A stretch of 64,000 nucleotides of DNA from Fretibacterium sp. OH1220_COT-178 (GTDB lineage Bacteria > Synergistota > Synergistia > Synergistales > Aminobacteriaceae). The stretch covers positions 1 to 64,000 of the forward strand of contig NZ_RQYL01000013.1 of assembly GCF_003860125.1 (NCBI RefSeq). The letters run 5' to 3'. Position numbers and translations under genes: made by a program. The notes beneath the pieces were generated by a model that did no database searches, was not told the origin of the DNA, and saw nothing but the letters and a program-made list of their open reading frames with translations. Each line of letters starts with the position of its first letter. The stretch's first letter is position 1. Positions 43,401-53,473 of the stretch are shown piece by piece.

Positions 43401-44294
43401 TCAGCGGCCGAAGCTGCCGTCAAACGCCTCCACCGCCTCGATAAAGACGCGCACCCCCCGGGAAAGAAACTTGTCGCGGTGCCAGGCCAGACAGAAAAAA
43501 CGTTCCATGGGCTCGCAGTCCTTCAGCGGGACGATCCTGAGGCGGTCGGCGGCGAGGTCCTTCCGGATCAGACGCGACGAGATGACGGTGACGCCCAGCC
43601 CCTCCGAGACCGCGTTGACGATGGCCTCCGCGTTGTTGTACTCGCCCCGGACGTTCAGGGTCAGCCCCCTGGCCCGAACGGCCTCCTCGAACCGAGCCCG
43701 CGTTCCGCTGCCCTTCTCCCTGAGGATGAAGGGAAAGACGCAGGCCTCTTCCAGGGTCAGATCCTCGCGCTCCGCCAGAGGGTGGGCGGCGTCGCAGACG
43801 AATACGAGGGTGTCGGGGATCATGGGACGGGTGAGGATCTCCCTGCTCCGAATCCTCCCCTCGACGAGCGCGATGTCCAGATCGTTGTTCAGCAGTTTGC
43901 GCTCGATGACCCCCGTATTGTTGACGTACAGATACACGTTGACGTCCGCATGGTCGTGCATGATCTGCCGCACGATACCGTTCAGCACGCAGGTCCCCAC
44001 CGTCACGGTGCCGCCGACCCGGATCAGGTCCATCGCGTTGTGCTCGCGCATGGCCTTTTCCAGGCTGGTCTTGGCCTGGAGCGTGTGCGTGGCGTAGCGC
44101 AGCAGCAGGCGCCCCGAATCGGTGATCTTCAGTTCCTTGCTGAACCGTTCGAACAGCTTCGTCTCGTAGACCTTTTCAAGCTCCGCAATGACCTGGCTGA
44201 CGGTCGGCTGGGAAATGTGCAGGTTCGATGCGGCACGGCTCATGGTCCTGGTCGTCGCGACCTCGACGAAGATCCGAAGGTGTCGAAGCGTCAT
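43401..44294 (-). CDS. LysR-family transcriptional regulator
   Basis: A 297-residue regulator with the winged helix-turn-helix at residues 1-60 (LRIFVEVATTRTMSRAA through SQPTVSQVIAELE) and a two-lobed ligand-binding domain after about residue 90. It is encoded immediately upstream of the lyase-like gene on the same strand, separated by a strong terminator. It probably controls the lyase-to-rhodanese gene group in response to the substrate or a product, inferred from position. Confidence 0.9.
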   Translation of the reverse strand: MTLRHLRIFVEVATTRTMSRAASNLHISQPTVSQVIAELEKVYETKLFERFSKELKITDSGRLLLRYATHTLQAKTSLEKAMREHNAMDLIRVGGTVTVGTCVLNGIVRQIMHDHADVNVYLYVNNTGVIERKLLNNDLDIALVEGRIRSREILTRPMIPDTLVFVCDAAHPLAEREDLTLEEACVFPFILREKGSGTRARFEEAVRARGLTLNVRGEYNNAEAIVNAVSEGLGVTVISSRLIRKDLAADRLRIVPLKDCEPMERFFCLAWHRDKFLSRGVRVFIEAVEAFDGSFGR

Positions 44295-44464
44295 GTTGTC
44301 CTCCCCCTCGATACTCGGTTTCCAAAGGCGCCTCTACTCCTCCGAGGACGCGAAAATGGGGAAAAGCCCGCGATTTCCTGCCGGAATGATCCGCGAGCCC
44401 TCCCCCATCCATTATGCCATGCCCGGGCCGCTGGGGACTCTATCCGCCCCCTACGGGCCGATTT

Positions 44465-45304
44465 TTAAGAACGCGCGTCCTTCAGGTAGGCGAACCAGTA
44501 GGCCAGCCCCACGAAGAGCGTGCCGCCCAGGATGTTCCCAAGGGTGACGGGAAGCAGGTTCGCCAAGAACATGGACCTCCAGTTCAGTGCCTCCATCTGC
44601 TGAAGTGTGACCCCCAGCTCCAGAGCCTTGTCCATGAACAAGGGGTCGGCCTTGGCCATGATCCCCGCGGGAATGTAGTACATGTTCGCGACGCTGTGCT
44701 CGAAGCCCGAGGTCACGAAGAGCCAGATGGGGAAGAAGATCGCCAGGACCTTGCCCGCCACGTCCTTGGCCCCGTAGGCCATCCCGACCGCGAGGCAGAC
44801 CAGCCAGTTGCAGAGGATCCCCATGATGAAGGCCTTCCTGAAGATCAGCCCCGTCTTGGAGGCCGCAATCTTTATGGTGAAGCCCCCCAGAAGGCCCTCG
44901 GTGTATTTGAGCTGCCCCGTCTTGAGGACCAGGTAGGCCACCAACACGGAGCCGATCAGGTTGCCCACATAGACGACAATCCAACTGCGCAACAGGGCCC
45001 TGAGGGTAATCCTGCGCTCCGCCAGAGCCATGACCATCAGGCTGTTTCCCGTAAACAACTCTCCCCCAGCCACCACAACCAGGATCAGCCCCGTGGCGAA
45101 GAGCGCCCCGGCCAGAGACTTGCCCAGACCGACGGACTTGATGGTGTGAATGGCCTCGTTGGACCCCTGAGAGGCGAACGCGATGAACGCCCCGGCCAAA
45201 ATCCCCAAAACCAGCTGTTTAGATATGGAAAGTTCCGCTTTGCTCTGTCCCACGCTGACGACATACTCCGCGATCTCGGCCGGACTCAGATAACCGTTCT
45301 GCAC
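44465..45304 (-). CDS. Formate/nitrite channel, FocA/NirC family
   Basis: A 279-residue membrane protein with six hydrophobic helices. Family motifs are GILAGAFIAFASQGS near 34-48, GGELFTGNSLM near 80-90 and FILP-type turn sequences such as MGILCNWLVCLAVGM near 160. It moves formate or a similar monovalent anion across the inner membrane. With a formate dehydrogenase in the same window, formate is the most likely substrate. It stands alone between two hairpin-bounded gaps. Confidence 0.9.
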   Translation of the reverse strand: MQNGYLSPAEIAEYVVSVGQSKAELSISKQLVLGILAGAFIAFASQGSNEAIHTIKSVGLGKSLAGALFATGLILVVVAGGELFTGNSLMVMALAERRITLRALLRSWIVVYVGNLIGSVLVAYLVLKTGQLKYTEGLLGGFTIKIAASKTGLIFRKAFIMGILCNWLVCLAVGMAYGAKDVAGKVLAIFFPIWLFVTSGFEHSVANMYYIPAGIMAKADPLFMDKALELGVTLQQMEALNWRSMFLANLLPVTLGNILGGTLFVGLAYWFAYLKDARS

Positions 45305-45402
45305 GCAAAGTCACTCTCCCTTCGCAAGACTCGAAAAAGCACCTACGACCGGAAAAACGCAACTTAGACGATACAAACAATCTCTCGAAAATCCGATTCC
45401 CC

Positions 45403-45448
45403 TTCGGTGTTCTCCCGGACCGGATTTTCGGCCCGGGAGAACACCGAA
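45403..45448 (-). terminator. Hairpin after the peptide-transporter operon
   Basis: A perfect 16-bp stem (TTCGGTGTTCTCCCGG and its complement) with a 14-base loop lies about 100 bases after the binding-protein stop. T residues are not adjacent. Confidence 0.6.
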
Positions 45449-45551
45449 CGCTTCTCAGGGAAATGCCCGTCGTGTCGGCTCTACCCCTCAGAGGTGACGG
45501 AAGGCTGGGGTGTGGCGCTGCCCCTCGAGACCCGGGGCGAAAAAACGGAGG

Positions 45552-47150
45552 CTATTCCACGATCTCGGCGCCGCGGAAGAACACCCAATTGCGAGGAGAG
45601 ATGTAGATGCCCTTCACCCGGGCGCTCTGCATGTAGGGCGTCGAGTAGAAGTAGATCGGCAGCACCGGCAGGTCGCGCATCAGGATCGCCTCGGCCCTGT
45701 GCAGGGAATCGATGCGCTTGGCCCGGTCCATCTGCCTGAGGGAGTCCTTCACCAGCGCGTCGTACTCGGCGTCGGAGAAGTTGGCCACGTTCTCGGGAAC
45801 GCCCGTCTGCCACAGCTCCAGCAGGCTGCCCGCATCGAAGAAGTCCACGATGTAGGCGTGCCGCGCCACGTCGAAGTTCTTCTGGATGCGCGTGTCGATG
45901 AACACCTTCCACTCCTCGTTCGAGAGCTCCACCTCCACGCCCAGGTTCTGCTTCCACATGGCCTGGAGCGCCTCCGCGACGGCCTTGTTGATGGGGTTCA
46001 GGTTGTACTTGTAGGTCACCTTGGGAAAGCCCTTGCCGTCCGGGTACCCGGCCTCGGCCAACAGCTTTTTGGCCGTCTCGACATCGGCTCTCTCCGGCAG
46101 ATACCCCTTGTCCTCCGCGCGGAAGTCCTTGCCGGATTCGACGCCGGGGATTCCGTAGGGGATGAACGCGACGGCCGGCTTCTGGCCGCCCAGCGTCACC
46201 TTCTCCACCATCGCGGTCCGGTCGATCGCCAGGTTGAAGGCCCGGCGCACCAGCGGGTTGTCGAACGGCGGCCTCTTGACGTTGAAGACGGAGAAGGAGG
46301 TGCCGAGCGTCGGGGCCACCTTCGCCTCGCCGCTCTTGACGAGCTGCGGCGTCATCTGCGGCGGAATCCGGTCGATCAGGTCGACCCTGCCCGCCTTGAA
46401 CGCGGCCAGGGCCGTGTTGGTGTCCGTGATCATCACCAGACGGAGCTTGTCCACCTTCACGTTGTCCGCGTCCCAGTAGTGGGGGTTCTTCATCAGGGTC
46501 ATCTCGCTGTTGTGCTTCCACTCCGTGATCATGAACGGCCCGTTGCAGGGGGTCGTCTCCGGCCTGGAGCTCCACCCGCGCGGGTCCTTCTCCACCACTT
46601 CGGCCCGCGCCGGATAGAAGATGTGGTAGGACAGGTAGTCCAGCATCAGCGGGGACGGATACTCCAGATCGATGCGGAACGTGGCGTCGTCCACCGCGAC
46701 CAATCCCACGTCCTCGGCCTTGGCCTTCTCGTTGAAGAACGCCTCGCCGTTCTTGATGAAGAAGCCCAGGTGGGCGTAGGGGGACGCGTTTGCGGGGTCG
46801 AGCGCCCTCAGAAACCCGTAGCGGAAGTGCTCCGCCGTCATCTGCGTCCCGTCCGCCCACTTGAGGCCGGGACGCAGATGGAACGTCCAGGACAGGCCGT
46901 CCTCGGCCACCTCCCACCTCTCCGCACACCCCGGCTCCGGCGCATCGTCGAAGCCGATGCGCACCAGCCCCTCGAAGAGGTTGAAGATCACGTTCGACCC
47001 GTCCACCGCGTTGTTCAGCACCGGGTCGATCGTCCGGGGCTCGACCCCCAGGTTGTAGACGACCTCCCTCTCCGCCGCGAATCCCGCACCGGCCAGCGCC
47101 GGAGAGAACACCGCCGCCAGCACCAGAAGCCACTGCATACACCTTCTCAT
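45552..47150 (-). CDS. ABC transporter substrate-binding protein, family 5 (oligopeptide type)
   Basis: A 532-residue periplasmic binding protein with a signal peptide (MRRCMQW, hydrophobic core, cleavage near GFAA at about residue 25). Mature sequence begins REVVYNLGVEPRTIDPV, the classic OppA/DppA start, and DGLSWTFHLRPGLKWADGTQMTAEHF is family typical. AGGAGG precedes ATG 47150. It is the last gene of the five-gene operon. Ligands in this family are peptides, but also nickel, opines or sugars; none can be chosen from sequence. Confidence 0.92.
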   Translation of the reverse strand: MRRCMQWLLVLAAVFSPALAGAGFAAEREVVYNLGVEPRTIDPVLNNAVDGSNVIFNLFEGLVRIGFDDAPEPGCAERWEVAEDGLSWTFHLRPGLKWADGTQMTAEHFRYGFLRALDPANASPYAHLGFFIKNGEAFFNEKAKAEDVGLVAVDDATFRIDLEYPSPLMLDYLSYHIFYPARAEVVEKDPRGWSSRPETTPCNGPFMITEWKHNSEMTLMKNPHYWDADNVKVDKLRLVMITDTNTALAAFKAGRVDLIDRIPPQMTPQLVKSGEAKVAPTLGTSFSVFNVKRPPFDNPLVRRAFNLAIDRTAMVEKVTLGGQKPAVAFIPYGIPGVESGKDFRAEDKGYLPERADVETAKKLLAEAGYPDGKGFPKVTYKYNLNPINKAVAEALQAMWKQNLGVEVELSNEEWKVFIDTRIQKNFDVARHAYIVDFFDAGSLLELWQTGVPENVANFSDAEYDALVKDSLRQMDRAKRIDSLHRAEAILMRDLPVLPIYFYSTPYMQSARVKGIYISPRNWVFFRGAEIVE

Positions 47151-47201
47151 CTCACACCGCCTCCTTATGGCATTGAATGAACGGAATGGCTCGCACCCGC
47201 G

Positions 47202-48164
47202 TCAGGGAAGTTTCGGGCACGCGCACAGGTGCCCGTTTCCCACGTCGGTCAGTTCCGGGACGACCCGCCGGCAGGCGTCGTCGGCATGGGGGCAGCGCGT
47301 GTGGAACTTGCAGCCCGAGGGAGGGTTCAGGGGACTTGGGACCTCGCCCGACAACGCGATGCGCCGGCGGGCGTCCGACAGGTCCGGGTCCGGGATGGGG
47401 ATGGCCGAGAGCAGGGACCGGGTGTAGGGGTGCATGGGGTTGGTGTAGAGCTCGTTGCTCTCGGCCAGCTCCACGATGCCGCCCAGGTACATCACCGCGA
47501 TGCGGTCGCTGATGTGCTTGACCATCGACAGGTCATGGGCGATGAAGAGGTACGTGAGCCCCAGCTCGTCCTGCAGGTCCTCCAGGGTGTTGACGATCTG
47601 GGCCTGGATCGAGACGTCCAGCGCCGAGATCGGCTCGTCGCAGACGATGAACTCCGGCTCCACGGCCAGCGCCCGGGCGATCCCGATGCGCTGGCGCTGA
47701 CCGCCGCTGAACTCGTGCGGATAGCGGTTGGCGTGTTCGCTGTTCAGCCCGACCAGCCTCAGAAGGCGCCGAACGCGGTCGGGCCGCTCGTCCCTGGGGA
47801 AACCGTGGATGACCATCGGCTCCATCACGATGTCCCCCACCGTCATGCGCGGGTTCAGCGAGGCGTAGGGATCCTGAAAGATCATCTGCATCCGTTTGCG
47901 CCATGGAAGCATCTCCCTCTGGGAGAGGCGCGAGATGTCCTGCCCCATGAAGCGGACCGATCCGTCCGTGGGCTCGTAGAGCCTGACGATGGTCCGCCCC
48001 GCCGTGGTCTTGCCGCAGCCGGATTCCCCCACCAGCCCCAGGGTCTCCCCGGCGCGGATGGAGAAGGAGATCCCGTCGACCGAACGCACCGTGCCGCCCG
48101 AGACGGCAAAGTGCTTGGCCAGTCCGCACACCTCCAGCAGGGGGGCGCCGTTTCGTCCGCTCAT
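47202..48164 (-). CDS. ABC transporter ATPase, OppF/DppF type
   Basis: A 320-residue ATP-binding subunit. Walker A is GESGCGKTT near 43-51, the ABC signature is SGGQRQR, and Walker B is IVCDEPIS (with Ser in place of the more common Thr, usual for OppF). The C-terminal oligopeptide-type extension with [11 protein letters not shown] is present; these cysteines bind a [4Fe-4S] cluster in some homologues. The start ATG overlaps the stop of the neighbouring ATPase gene. Confidence 0.93.
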   Translation of the reverse strand: MSGRNGAPLLEVCGLAKHFAVSGGTVRSVDGISFSIRAGETLGLVGESGCGKTTAGRTIVRLYEPTDGSVRFMGQDISRLSQREMLPWRKRMQMIFQDPYASLNPRMTVGDIVMEPMVIHGFPRDERPDRVRRLLRLVGLNSEHANRYPHEFSGGQRQRIGIARALAVEPEFIVCDEPISALDVSIQAQIVNTLEDLQDELGLTYLFIAHDLSMVKHISDRIAVMYLGGIVELAESNELYTNPMHPYTRSLLSAIPIPDPDLSDARRRIALSGEVPSPLNPPSGCKFHTRCPHADDACRRVVPELTDVGNGHLCACPKLP

Positions 48165-49222
48165 CGTCCCTCCTCCCCTCCCGGCCGGGCCGAGAGCCAG
48201 CAGGCCGTCCCGTGCGTGTCCGAAAGTCGGGTCCGCGGGGGCGGATACCCCATGCAGATCCGCATCGTCTCCGGACAGCGCGCCGCGTAGGGGCAGCCTG
48301 CGGGCGGGTTCAAGAGGTCGGGCGGCTGCCCGTCGATGGGGATCAGACGTTTTTTCGCCAGCTCGTCGGGGTTGGGCACCGACCTCAGGAGCCCGCGCGT
48401 ATAGGGGTGTGCCGGGGCGTAGAAGACGTCGCGCCGGGACCCCTCCTCCACGATCCTCCCGCCGTACATCACCAGGACGCGATCCGCCATTCCCGCGATG
48501 ACGCCCAGGTCGTGGGTGATCAGGACGATCGACGTCCCGAACTGGGACTGAAGCTCCTTCATCAGCTCCAGGATCTGGGCCTGGACCGTCACGTCCAGGG
48601 CCGTGGTCGGCTCGTCGGCTATCAGCAGGTCGGGATTGCAGATCAGCGCCATGGCGATCATGATGCGCTGGCGCTGGCCGCCGCTGAACTGATGGGGATA
48701 CTGGCCGATGCGACGCTCCGCGGGCTCTATGCCCACGCGGCGCAGCATCTCGAGCGCGCGCTCCCGACACTCGCTCGAAGTTCGGCCGCCGTGCCGCCTC
48801 AGGGGCTCCTGCAGCTGGTAGCCGATGGAGAGCACCGGGTTCAGGCTCGTCATGGGGTCCTGAAAGATCATGGAGATGCGCCTGCCCCGCAGGTCGGCCA
48901 TCCGCCGTTCGGGGAGCGTCGTCAGTTCGGTCCCGTCGAAGTCGATGCGCCCTCCCACGACGCGTCCGGAGGTCCCGAGCAGCCGCAGCAGCGACAGCAT
49001 GGTCACGCTCTTGCCGCTGCCGGACTCGCCCACGATCCCCAGCACCTCGCCCCGCCTCAGCTCGAAGGACACCCCCCCGACCGCCTTGACCTCCCCCACC
49101 GGGGTGAAGAACGAGGTCCGCAGGCCCTCCACGCGCAGAATAACGTCCCTCGCCGTCACGGCGCTTCCCTCCCTCGCCATCGTCTCCGCCCCCCTCGAGT
49201 CCCGGCAAAAAGGCATGGTCAT
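48161..49222 (-). CDS. ABC transporter ATPase, OppD/DppD type
   Basis: A 353-residue ATP-binding subunit. Walker A is GESGSGKSV, the signature [11 protein letters not shown], Walker [13 protein letters not shown] and the C-terminal extension [14 protein letters not shown] 49222 overlaps the permease stop (ATGA); an internal ATG at 49180 with a nearby GGAG would give a shorter N-terminus closer to the family and is a fair alternative. It pairs with the OppF-type ATPase to drive the importer. Confidence 0.92.
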   Translation of the reverse strand: MTMPFCRDSRGAETMAREGSAVTARDVILRVEGLRTSFFTPVGEVKAVGGVSFELRRGEVLGIVGESGSGKSVTMLSLLRLLGTSGRVVGGRIDFDGTELTTLPERRMADLRGRRISMIFQDPMTSLNPVLSIGYQLQEPLRRHGGRTSSECRERALEMLRRVGIEPAERRIGQYPHQFSGGQRQRIMIAMALICNPDLLIADEPTTALDVTVQAQILELMKELQSQFGTSIVLITHDLGVIAGMADRVLVMYGGRIVEEGSRRDVFYAPAHPYTRGLLRSVPNPDELAKKRLIPIDGQPPDLLNPPAGCPYAARCPETMRICMGYPPPRTRLSDTHGTACWLSARPGGEEGR

Positions 49223-50172
49223 TTCCTCAGGCGCGGGTCCAGCGCATCGCGCAGGCCGTCGCCCAGGAAGTTGAAGGCCAGGATGGTGACCGAGATCGCC
49301 GCGGCGGGAAAGAAGAGCTGCCACGGATAGATCGCCAGGGCCCCGATCGCGTCGTTGCACAGCACCCCCCAGCTCGCCATCGGCGCGCTGACGCCCAGTC
49401 CGACGAAGCTCAGGAACGCCTCGGCGAAGATGGCCTGGGGGATGGAGAAGGTGAGCGTCACGAGGATGGGCCCCATCGCGTTGGGGATGAGGTGCCGCAG
49501 CAGCATCCGGGTGCCGGACGCGCCCAGGACCCGGGCGGCCAGGACGAACTCCTCGTTCTTGATCCTCATGACCTCCGAGCGCACGATGCGCGCCATGGAC
49601 GCCCAGTAGGAGATGCCGAGGGTGAGGAAGATGCTCTTGAGGCCGGGGCCCACCACGACCATCAGGAGGATGACGTAGATCATCAGCGGAACGCTGTGGA
49701 TGGTGTCGACGATGCGCATCATCAGGTTGTCGGTGCGCCCGCCGACGAAGCCGGAGACGCCGCCGTAGATCACGCCGATCGTCAGGTTGATGAGGCTCGC
49801 GACGAACCCCACGGCAAGGGAGATCCGCGCGCCGTAGAGCACCCGCACCAGGAGGTCCCGTCCGAACATGTCGGTTCCGAACCAGTGCTTCGGGCTCGGC
49901 ATTTCGTTGGACTCCATGAAATTCTGCGCGTCGTAGGTGTAGGGCGAGAGCCAGGGGCCCACGACGGCCAGGAGCAGGATCGCCAGGATCGCCGCCCCGC
50001 CCAGAAGGGCCAGCCGGTCCCGTCTGAGGCGTCCCCAGGCGTCCTGCCAATAGCTCCGGGAGGGGCGCAGAAATTCCGCGCCCCGCTTCTCGGCCTCTCC
50101 GACGGGCTCGAACAGGGAGGGATCGTTCAGGTCCGGGGACGCCGGTACGGCGGCTCCATCGAAGACATTCAT
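49219..50172 (-). CDS. ABC transporter permease, DppC/OppC type
   Basis: A 317-residue inner-membrane permease. After a polar N-terminal stretch and the first helix (near 57-73), it has [18 protein letters not shown], typical of OppC, and the ATPase-docking EAA loop [18 protein letters not shown]. It pairs with the DppB-type permease, whose gene lies 13 bases upstream. Confidence 0.93.
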   Translation of the reverse strand: MNVFDGAAVPASPDLNDPSLFEPVGEAEKRGAEFLRPSRSYWQDAWGRLRRDRLALLGGAAILAILLLAVVGPWLSPYTYDAQNFMESNEMPSPKHWFGTDMFGRDLLVRVLYGARISLAVGFVASLINLTIGVIYGGVSGFVGGRTDNLMMRIVDTIHSVPLMIYVILLMVVVGPGLKSIFLTLGISYWASMARIVRSEVMRIKNEEFVLAARVLGASGTRMLLRHLIPNAMGPILVTLTFSIPQAIFAEAFLSFVGLGVSAPMASWGVLCNDAIGALAIYPWQLFFPAAAISVTILAFNFLGDGLRDALDPRLRK

Positions 50173-50185
50173 CGCGTTGACCCCC

Positions 50186-51103
50186 TCAATGAAGCTTGAT
50201 CCGCGGGTCGATGAACCCGAGGCAGATGTCCACGACCAGGTTCAGGAAGACCAGCAGGGCGCTGTAGAAGATCGTGACCCCCATGATGGTGGTGTAGTCG
50301 CGGTTGGAGATGCTGGTGACGAAGAAGGTGCCGAGCCCGGGAACGCCGAACACCTGCTCCACGACGAAGCTGCCCGTCAGTATTCCTGCGGCCAGAGGGC
50401 CCAGATAGGTGACGACCGGGATGATGGCGTTGCGCAGCGCGTGGATGTAGACGACCGTGCGCTCCCTCAGGCCCTTGGAGTAGGCCGTGCGGATGTAGTC
50501 CTGCTGGATGACCTCCAGCATGCTGGAGCGCGTCAGGCGGGAGATGAAGGCCGTGGGGTACCCCGCCAGGGTCAGGGCGGGGAGCAGGGCCGTGGGCAGC
50601 CCCTCCCAGAAGCCCACCGTCACCCAGCCCCACCGGTAGGCGAAGAGGTACACCAGCGCGGTCGCGATGACGAAGTTTGGAATGGTGATGCCGAGCGTGG
50701 CCAGGACCATCGCGCTGCGGTCCTGCCATCGGCCGCGACGCAGTGCGGAGACGATGCCCGCGGGGATCCCCACGGCCAGCGCTATCGCGAGCGCCATGGA
50801 CCCCACCATCAGGGAGACGGGGAATCCGTCGCGGATGAGCTCGTTGACCGTTATGCCCTCGTAGCGATAGGAGGGCCCCAGGTCGAGGCGAAGGACGTCC
50901 CAGAGATAGCGCCCGTACTGCACGTGGAGCGGGTCGCTCAGACGATAGCGGTCCATGATCTTGGCGAGGATGTGCGGGGGGATCCCCTTCTCGTCCGTGA
51001 AGGGACCGCCGGGGATGGCGCGCATCATGAAGAAGGTGAGGGTGATAACCACGAACAGGGTCAAAAGGCTGGTCCAGACCCTTTGGAAGATGTATTTTCG
51101 CAC
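50186..51103 (-). CDS. ABC transporter permease, DppB/OppB type
   Basis: A 305-residue inner-membrane permease with the N-terminal OppB signature (RKYIFQRVWTSLLTLFVV, then MRAIPGGPF) and the EAA loop QQDYIRTAYSKGLRERTV. It is the first gene of the importer operon B-C-D-F-A. The promoter region lies in the 327-base gap shared with the divergent glucan gene. Confidence 0.93.
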   Translation of the reverse strand: MRKYIFQRVWTSLLTLFVVITLTFFMMRAIPGGPFTDEKGIPPHILAKIMDRYRLSDPLHVQYGRYLWDVLRLDLGPSYRYEGITVNELIRDGFPVSLMVGSMALAIALAVGIPAGIVSALRRGRWQDRSAMVLATLGITIPNFVIATALVYLFAYRWGWVTVGFWEGLPTALLPALTLAGYPTAFISRLTRSSMLEVIQQDYIRTAYSKGLRERTVVYIHALRNAIIPVVTYLGPLAAGILTGSFVVEQVFGVPGLGTFFVTSISNRDYTTIMGVTIFYSALLVFLNLVVDICLGFIDPRIKLH

Positions 51104-51188
51104 CGTCCGAAACCTCCCGGAAGACTCGATTTAAAAACGGGAATGCCGCCGGTTCGGAAAAAATCGAGGACACGGCAGTGCCGGATCG

Positions 51189-51197
51189 ATTATAGCA
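51189..51197 (-). promoter_or_regulatory. Extended -10 promoter for the importer operon
   Basis: Minus strand reads TGCTATAAT, a perfect extended -10 (TATAAT at 51194-51189). A -35 box is not clear, as is usual for extended -10 promoters. The start point would be near 51182, about 80 bases before the first gene. Confidence 0.5.
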
Positions 51198-51250
51198 CTG
51201 TCGTCCTTCGGCGACGGGGAAACGACCGCCCCCCCTTTCGCCGATCGGTC

Positions 51251-51300
51251 TCCCCGTCCCTCCCGGACGGTCCGTCGGGGAGGGGACGAGGGCTTTTTTG
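51251..51300 (+). terminator. Terminator-like hairpin before opgG
   Basis: Imperfect GC-rich arms (around CCCCGTCCCTCCC and GGGAGGGGACGAGGG) run into TTTTTT at 51295-51300. It points toward opgG with no gene before it on that strand, so it may be an attenuator. The rest of the gap 51104-51430 shows only the promoter listed for the minus strand; I could not fix the opgG promoter. Confidence 0.45.
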
Positions 51301-51430
51301 TGCTCCTACCCTTGACGCCAAGGGGCTTTGTGGTTGAATAGGGTACACTCGGGCCTGGACGTCCGTCCGGACGCCCAGGCCTGCAGGACGCGCCGCCGTT
51401 CGGCAAAAGGAGCGCGCGACGAGGAAGGAG

Positions 51431-53101
51431 TTGAGTTTTTCTTTGACCTGGTTCGGAGCTCATATCAAAACCCGTTGTGGTTTGCTGGCGATGTGGATTC
51501 TCGTTTCGGTCGGGGCCGGGCTTGGGAGCGCGGCGCCGCAGGAAGGAGGGGCGTCCGCGGATATCGCGACCGTCTCCCCGGACGTCCTCTCGAAGGACAT
51601 CGCCTCGGGGGATGCCGCCCCAGCAAGCGCCGATCGGACCTTCGGTTTCGAGGACGTGATCGAGAGGGCCAGAGAATCGGCCGGGAAGCGCTACGTCCCC
51701 CCGGCGCCTCCGCCCGAATCCCTGCGGAACATGAACTACGATCAGTGGCGCACCGTCCGCTTCAAGCCGGAGCGCGCGCTGTGGCGCTTCGAGAAGCTGC
51801 CCTTCGAGCTCCAGTTCTTCCATTCGGGCGTCTACTACGACCGCAGCGTGGACATCAACATCATCGAGGAGGGCCGGGCCGTGCCCGTCCCCTTCTCCAC
51901 GGACCTCTTTCAGTACCCCAACGACGATCTCAGAAACCGCGTCCTCTCCTCCGACGTCGGGTTCGCCGGCTTTCGCATCCATTACGCCATCAACAGGCCC
52001 GACTACAAGGACGAGGTGGCCGTCTTCCTCGGAGCCAGCTATTTCCGCGCCGTGGGAAAGGACACCAAATACGGGCTGTCCGCTCGGGGCCTGGCCCTGA
52101 ACACGGCGCTTCCCTCCGGAGAGGAGTTCCCCTGGTTCCGCGAGTTCTGGATCCGGAGGCCGGAGAGCGACGACGTCGAAATCGAGCTCTACGCGCTGCT
52201 GGACAGCCCCAGCTGTGCGGGGGCCTATCACTTCGTCGTCACGCCCGGACCCGAGACGAAGATGCGGGAGGAGTTCCGGGTTTTCTTCCGGAAGGGCGTC
52301 GAGAAGGCCGGGCTGGCCCCCCTCACGAGCATGTACTTCTACGGCGCGCCCGAGAACGGCCGGACCGGGGACTACCGTCCCGAGGTCCACGACTCCGACG
52401 GACTCCTGCTCCACAAGGACGGCGACATCTGGCAGTGGCGCGCGCTGCGGAACGGGGAGCGGCTGGGCGTGGCCTCGATACCGGTGGAGCGGCTGTCCGG
52501 CTTCGGGCTGCTGCAGCGGAACCGGAACTTCGACCGCTATCAGGACCTGGAGGCCGACTACGAGAAACGCCCGTCCCTCTGGGTCGAGCCGGAAGGGGCC
52601 TGGGGTCCCGGATGGATCGAGCTGATCGAGATCCCGACGGACTCCGAGTACAACGACAACATCGTGGCCTTCTGGGTGCCGAAACGTGAGGCCCCCGACG
52701 AGCCCGTCTCGGGCGCCTGCACCCTCTACTGGGGGCATCACGAGGAGCGCCTCCACACCCTGGGGCGCGTCGCGGCCACGCGCCAGGCGACCGGGGACCG
52801 GAAGAACTGGGTGCGCTTCCTCATCGACTTCGAGGGGGGCGAGCTCGACGCCCTGCCCGCGGACTCCGGCATCACCAGCATCGTGGAGGTGGAGGGGGCC
52901 AAGCTGGTGCAGAAGCACCTCGAAAAGAACTCCCGGACCGGCGGATGGCGCCTTTCCTTTCAGGTCGAGCTGGAGGCGGGCGGAGGGTTCACCGTCTTTC
53001 CCGCCCTTCCCCCCTCCGTGAAGCTCACCGCGGTGCTGAAGAAGGGCGAGAATTTTCCGAACCCCCTCACCGAGACCTGGTCCTACGCCTTCGGGAGGTA
53101 G
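51431..53101 (+). CDS. Glucan biosynthesis protein of the OpgG/MdoG family
   Basis: A 556-residue periplasmic protein for making branched periplasmic glucans. The family core begins FGFEDVIERARESAGKRY near residue 70 and includes LPFELQFFHSGVYYDR and the HYAINRPDYKDEVAVFLGASYFR segment, all OpgG-typical. An N-terminal hydrophobic stretch after KTRCG is the signal peptide. The start is uncertain: TTG 51431 directly abuts GGAAGGAG, TTG 51443 lies 12 bases from it, and ATG 51491 would shorten the signal peptide. It forms an operon with the glycosyltransferase OpgH downstream. Confidence 0.87.
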   Translation: MSFSLTWFGAHIKTRCGLLAMWILVSVGAGLGSAAPQEGGASADIATVSPDVLSKDIASGDAAPASADRTFGFEDVIERARESAGKRYVPPAPPPESLRNMNYDQWRTVRFKPERALWRFEKLPFELQFFHSGVYYDRSVDINIIEEGRAVPVPFSTDLFQYPNDDLRNRVLSSDVGFAGFRIHYAINRPDYKDEVAVFLGASYFRAVGKDTKYGLSARGLALNTALPSGEEFPWFREFWIRRPESDDVEIELYALLDSPSCAGAYHFVVTPGPETKMREEFRVFFRKGVEKAGLAPLTSMYFYGAPENGRTGDYRPEVHDSDGLLLHKDGDIWQWRALRNGERLGVASIPVERLSGFGLLQRNRNFDRYQDLEADYEKRPSLWVEPEGAWGPGWIELIEIPTDSEYNDNIVAFWVPKREAPDEPVSGACTLYWGHHEERLHTLGRVAATRQATGDRKNWVRFLIDFEGGELDALPADSGITSIVEVEGAKLVQKHLEKNSRTGGWRLSFQVELEAGGGFTVFPALPPSVKLTAVLKKGENFPNPLTETWSYAFGR

Positions 53102-53107
53102 ACGGCG

Positions 53108-53473
53108 ATGAACGTCAACGGACCGGCGCCGGGAGAGCTCCTCAGGGATCGGCTGCTCCTCTACGTCCGCGCCCTACGCCTTCCTCCGCGCGAAGGACTC
53201 GAGCTGGTGCTGGAGACCCTGGACGGGCTCCGGGACTCCGGGATGGAGGAGGTCTCGCACCCCAGCGCCCGGGACCTTCAGGCGGCCATGGAGAGACTGA
53301 CGCGGCTGTGCGCCGAGCGGGGCTTCGGGCGTGCGGAGGCGCTGCCGGCCTCCGCGCCGCCCTACAACCGCGGGTCCATGCCGCCGGCGTGCATCTCCGC
53401 AACGCGCGGCGGCCCCTTGCTCGGCGGCGCGGCGCGCCTGCTGAGGCGGCTCCTCGGGAGGGCTCCGCGATGA
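53108..53473 (+). CDS. Small protein between opgG and opgH, unknown
   Basis: A 121-residue open frame that fits tightly between its neighbours: it starts six bases after opgG and its stop overlaps the opgH start (ATGA). The first 75 residues look helical and charged; the rest is Arg/Gly/Pro-rich and ends LLRRLLGRAPR. I recognise no family. Tight packing and coupling support it as a real gene, perhaps a regulator or partner of OpgH. Confidence 0.6.
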   Translation: MNVNGPAPGELLRDRLLLYVRALRLPPREGLELVLETLDGLRDSGMEEVSHPSARDLQAAMERLTRLCAERGFGRAEALPASAPPYNRGSMPPACISATRGGPLLGGAARLLRRLLGRAPR

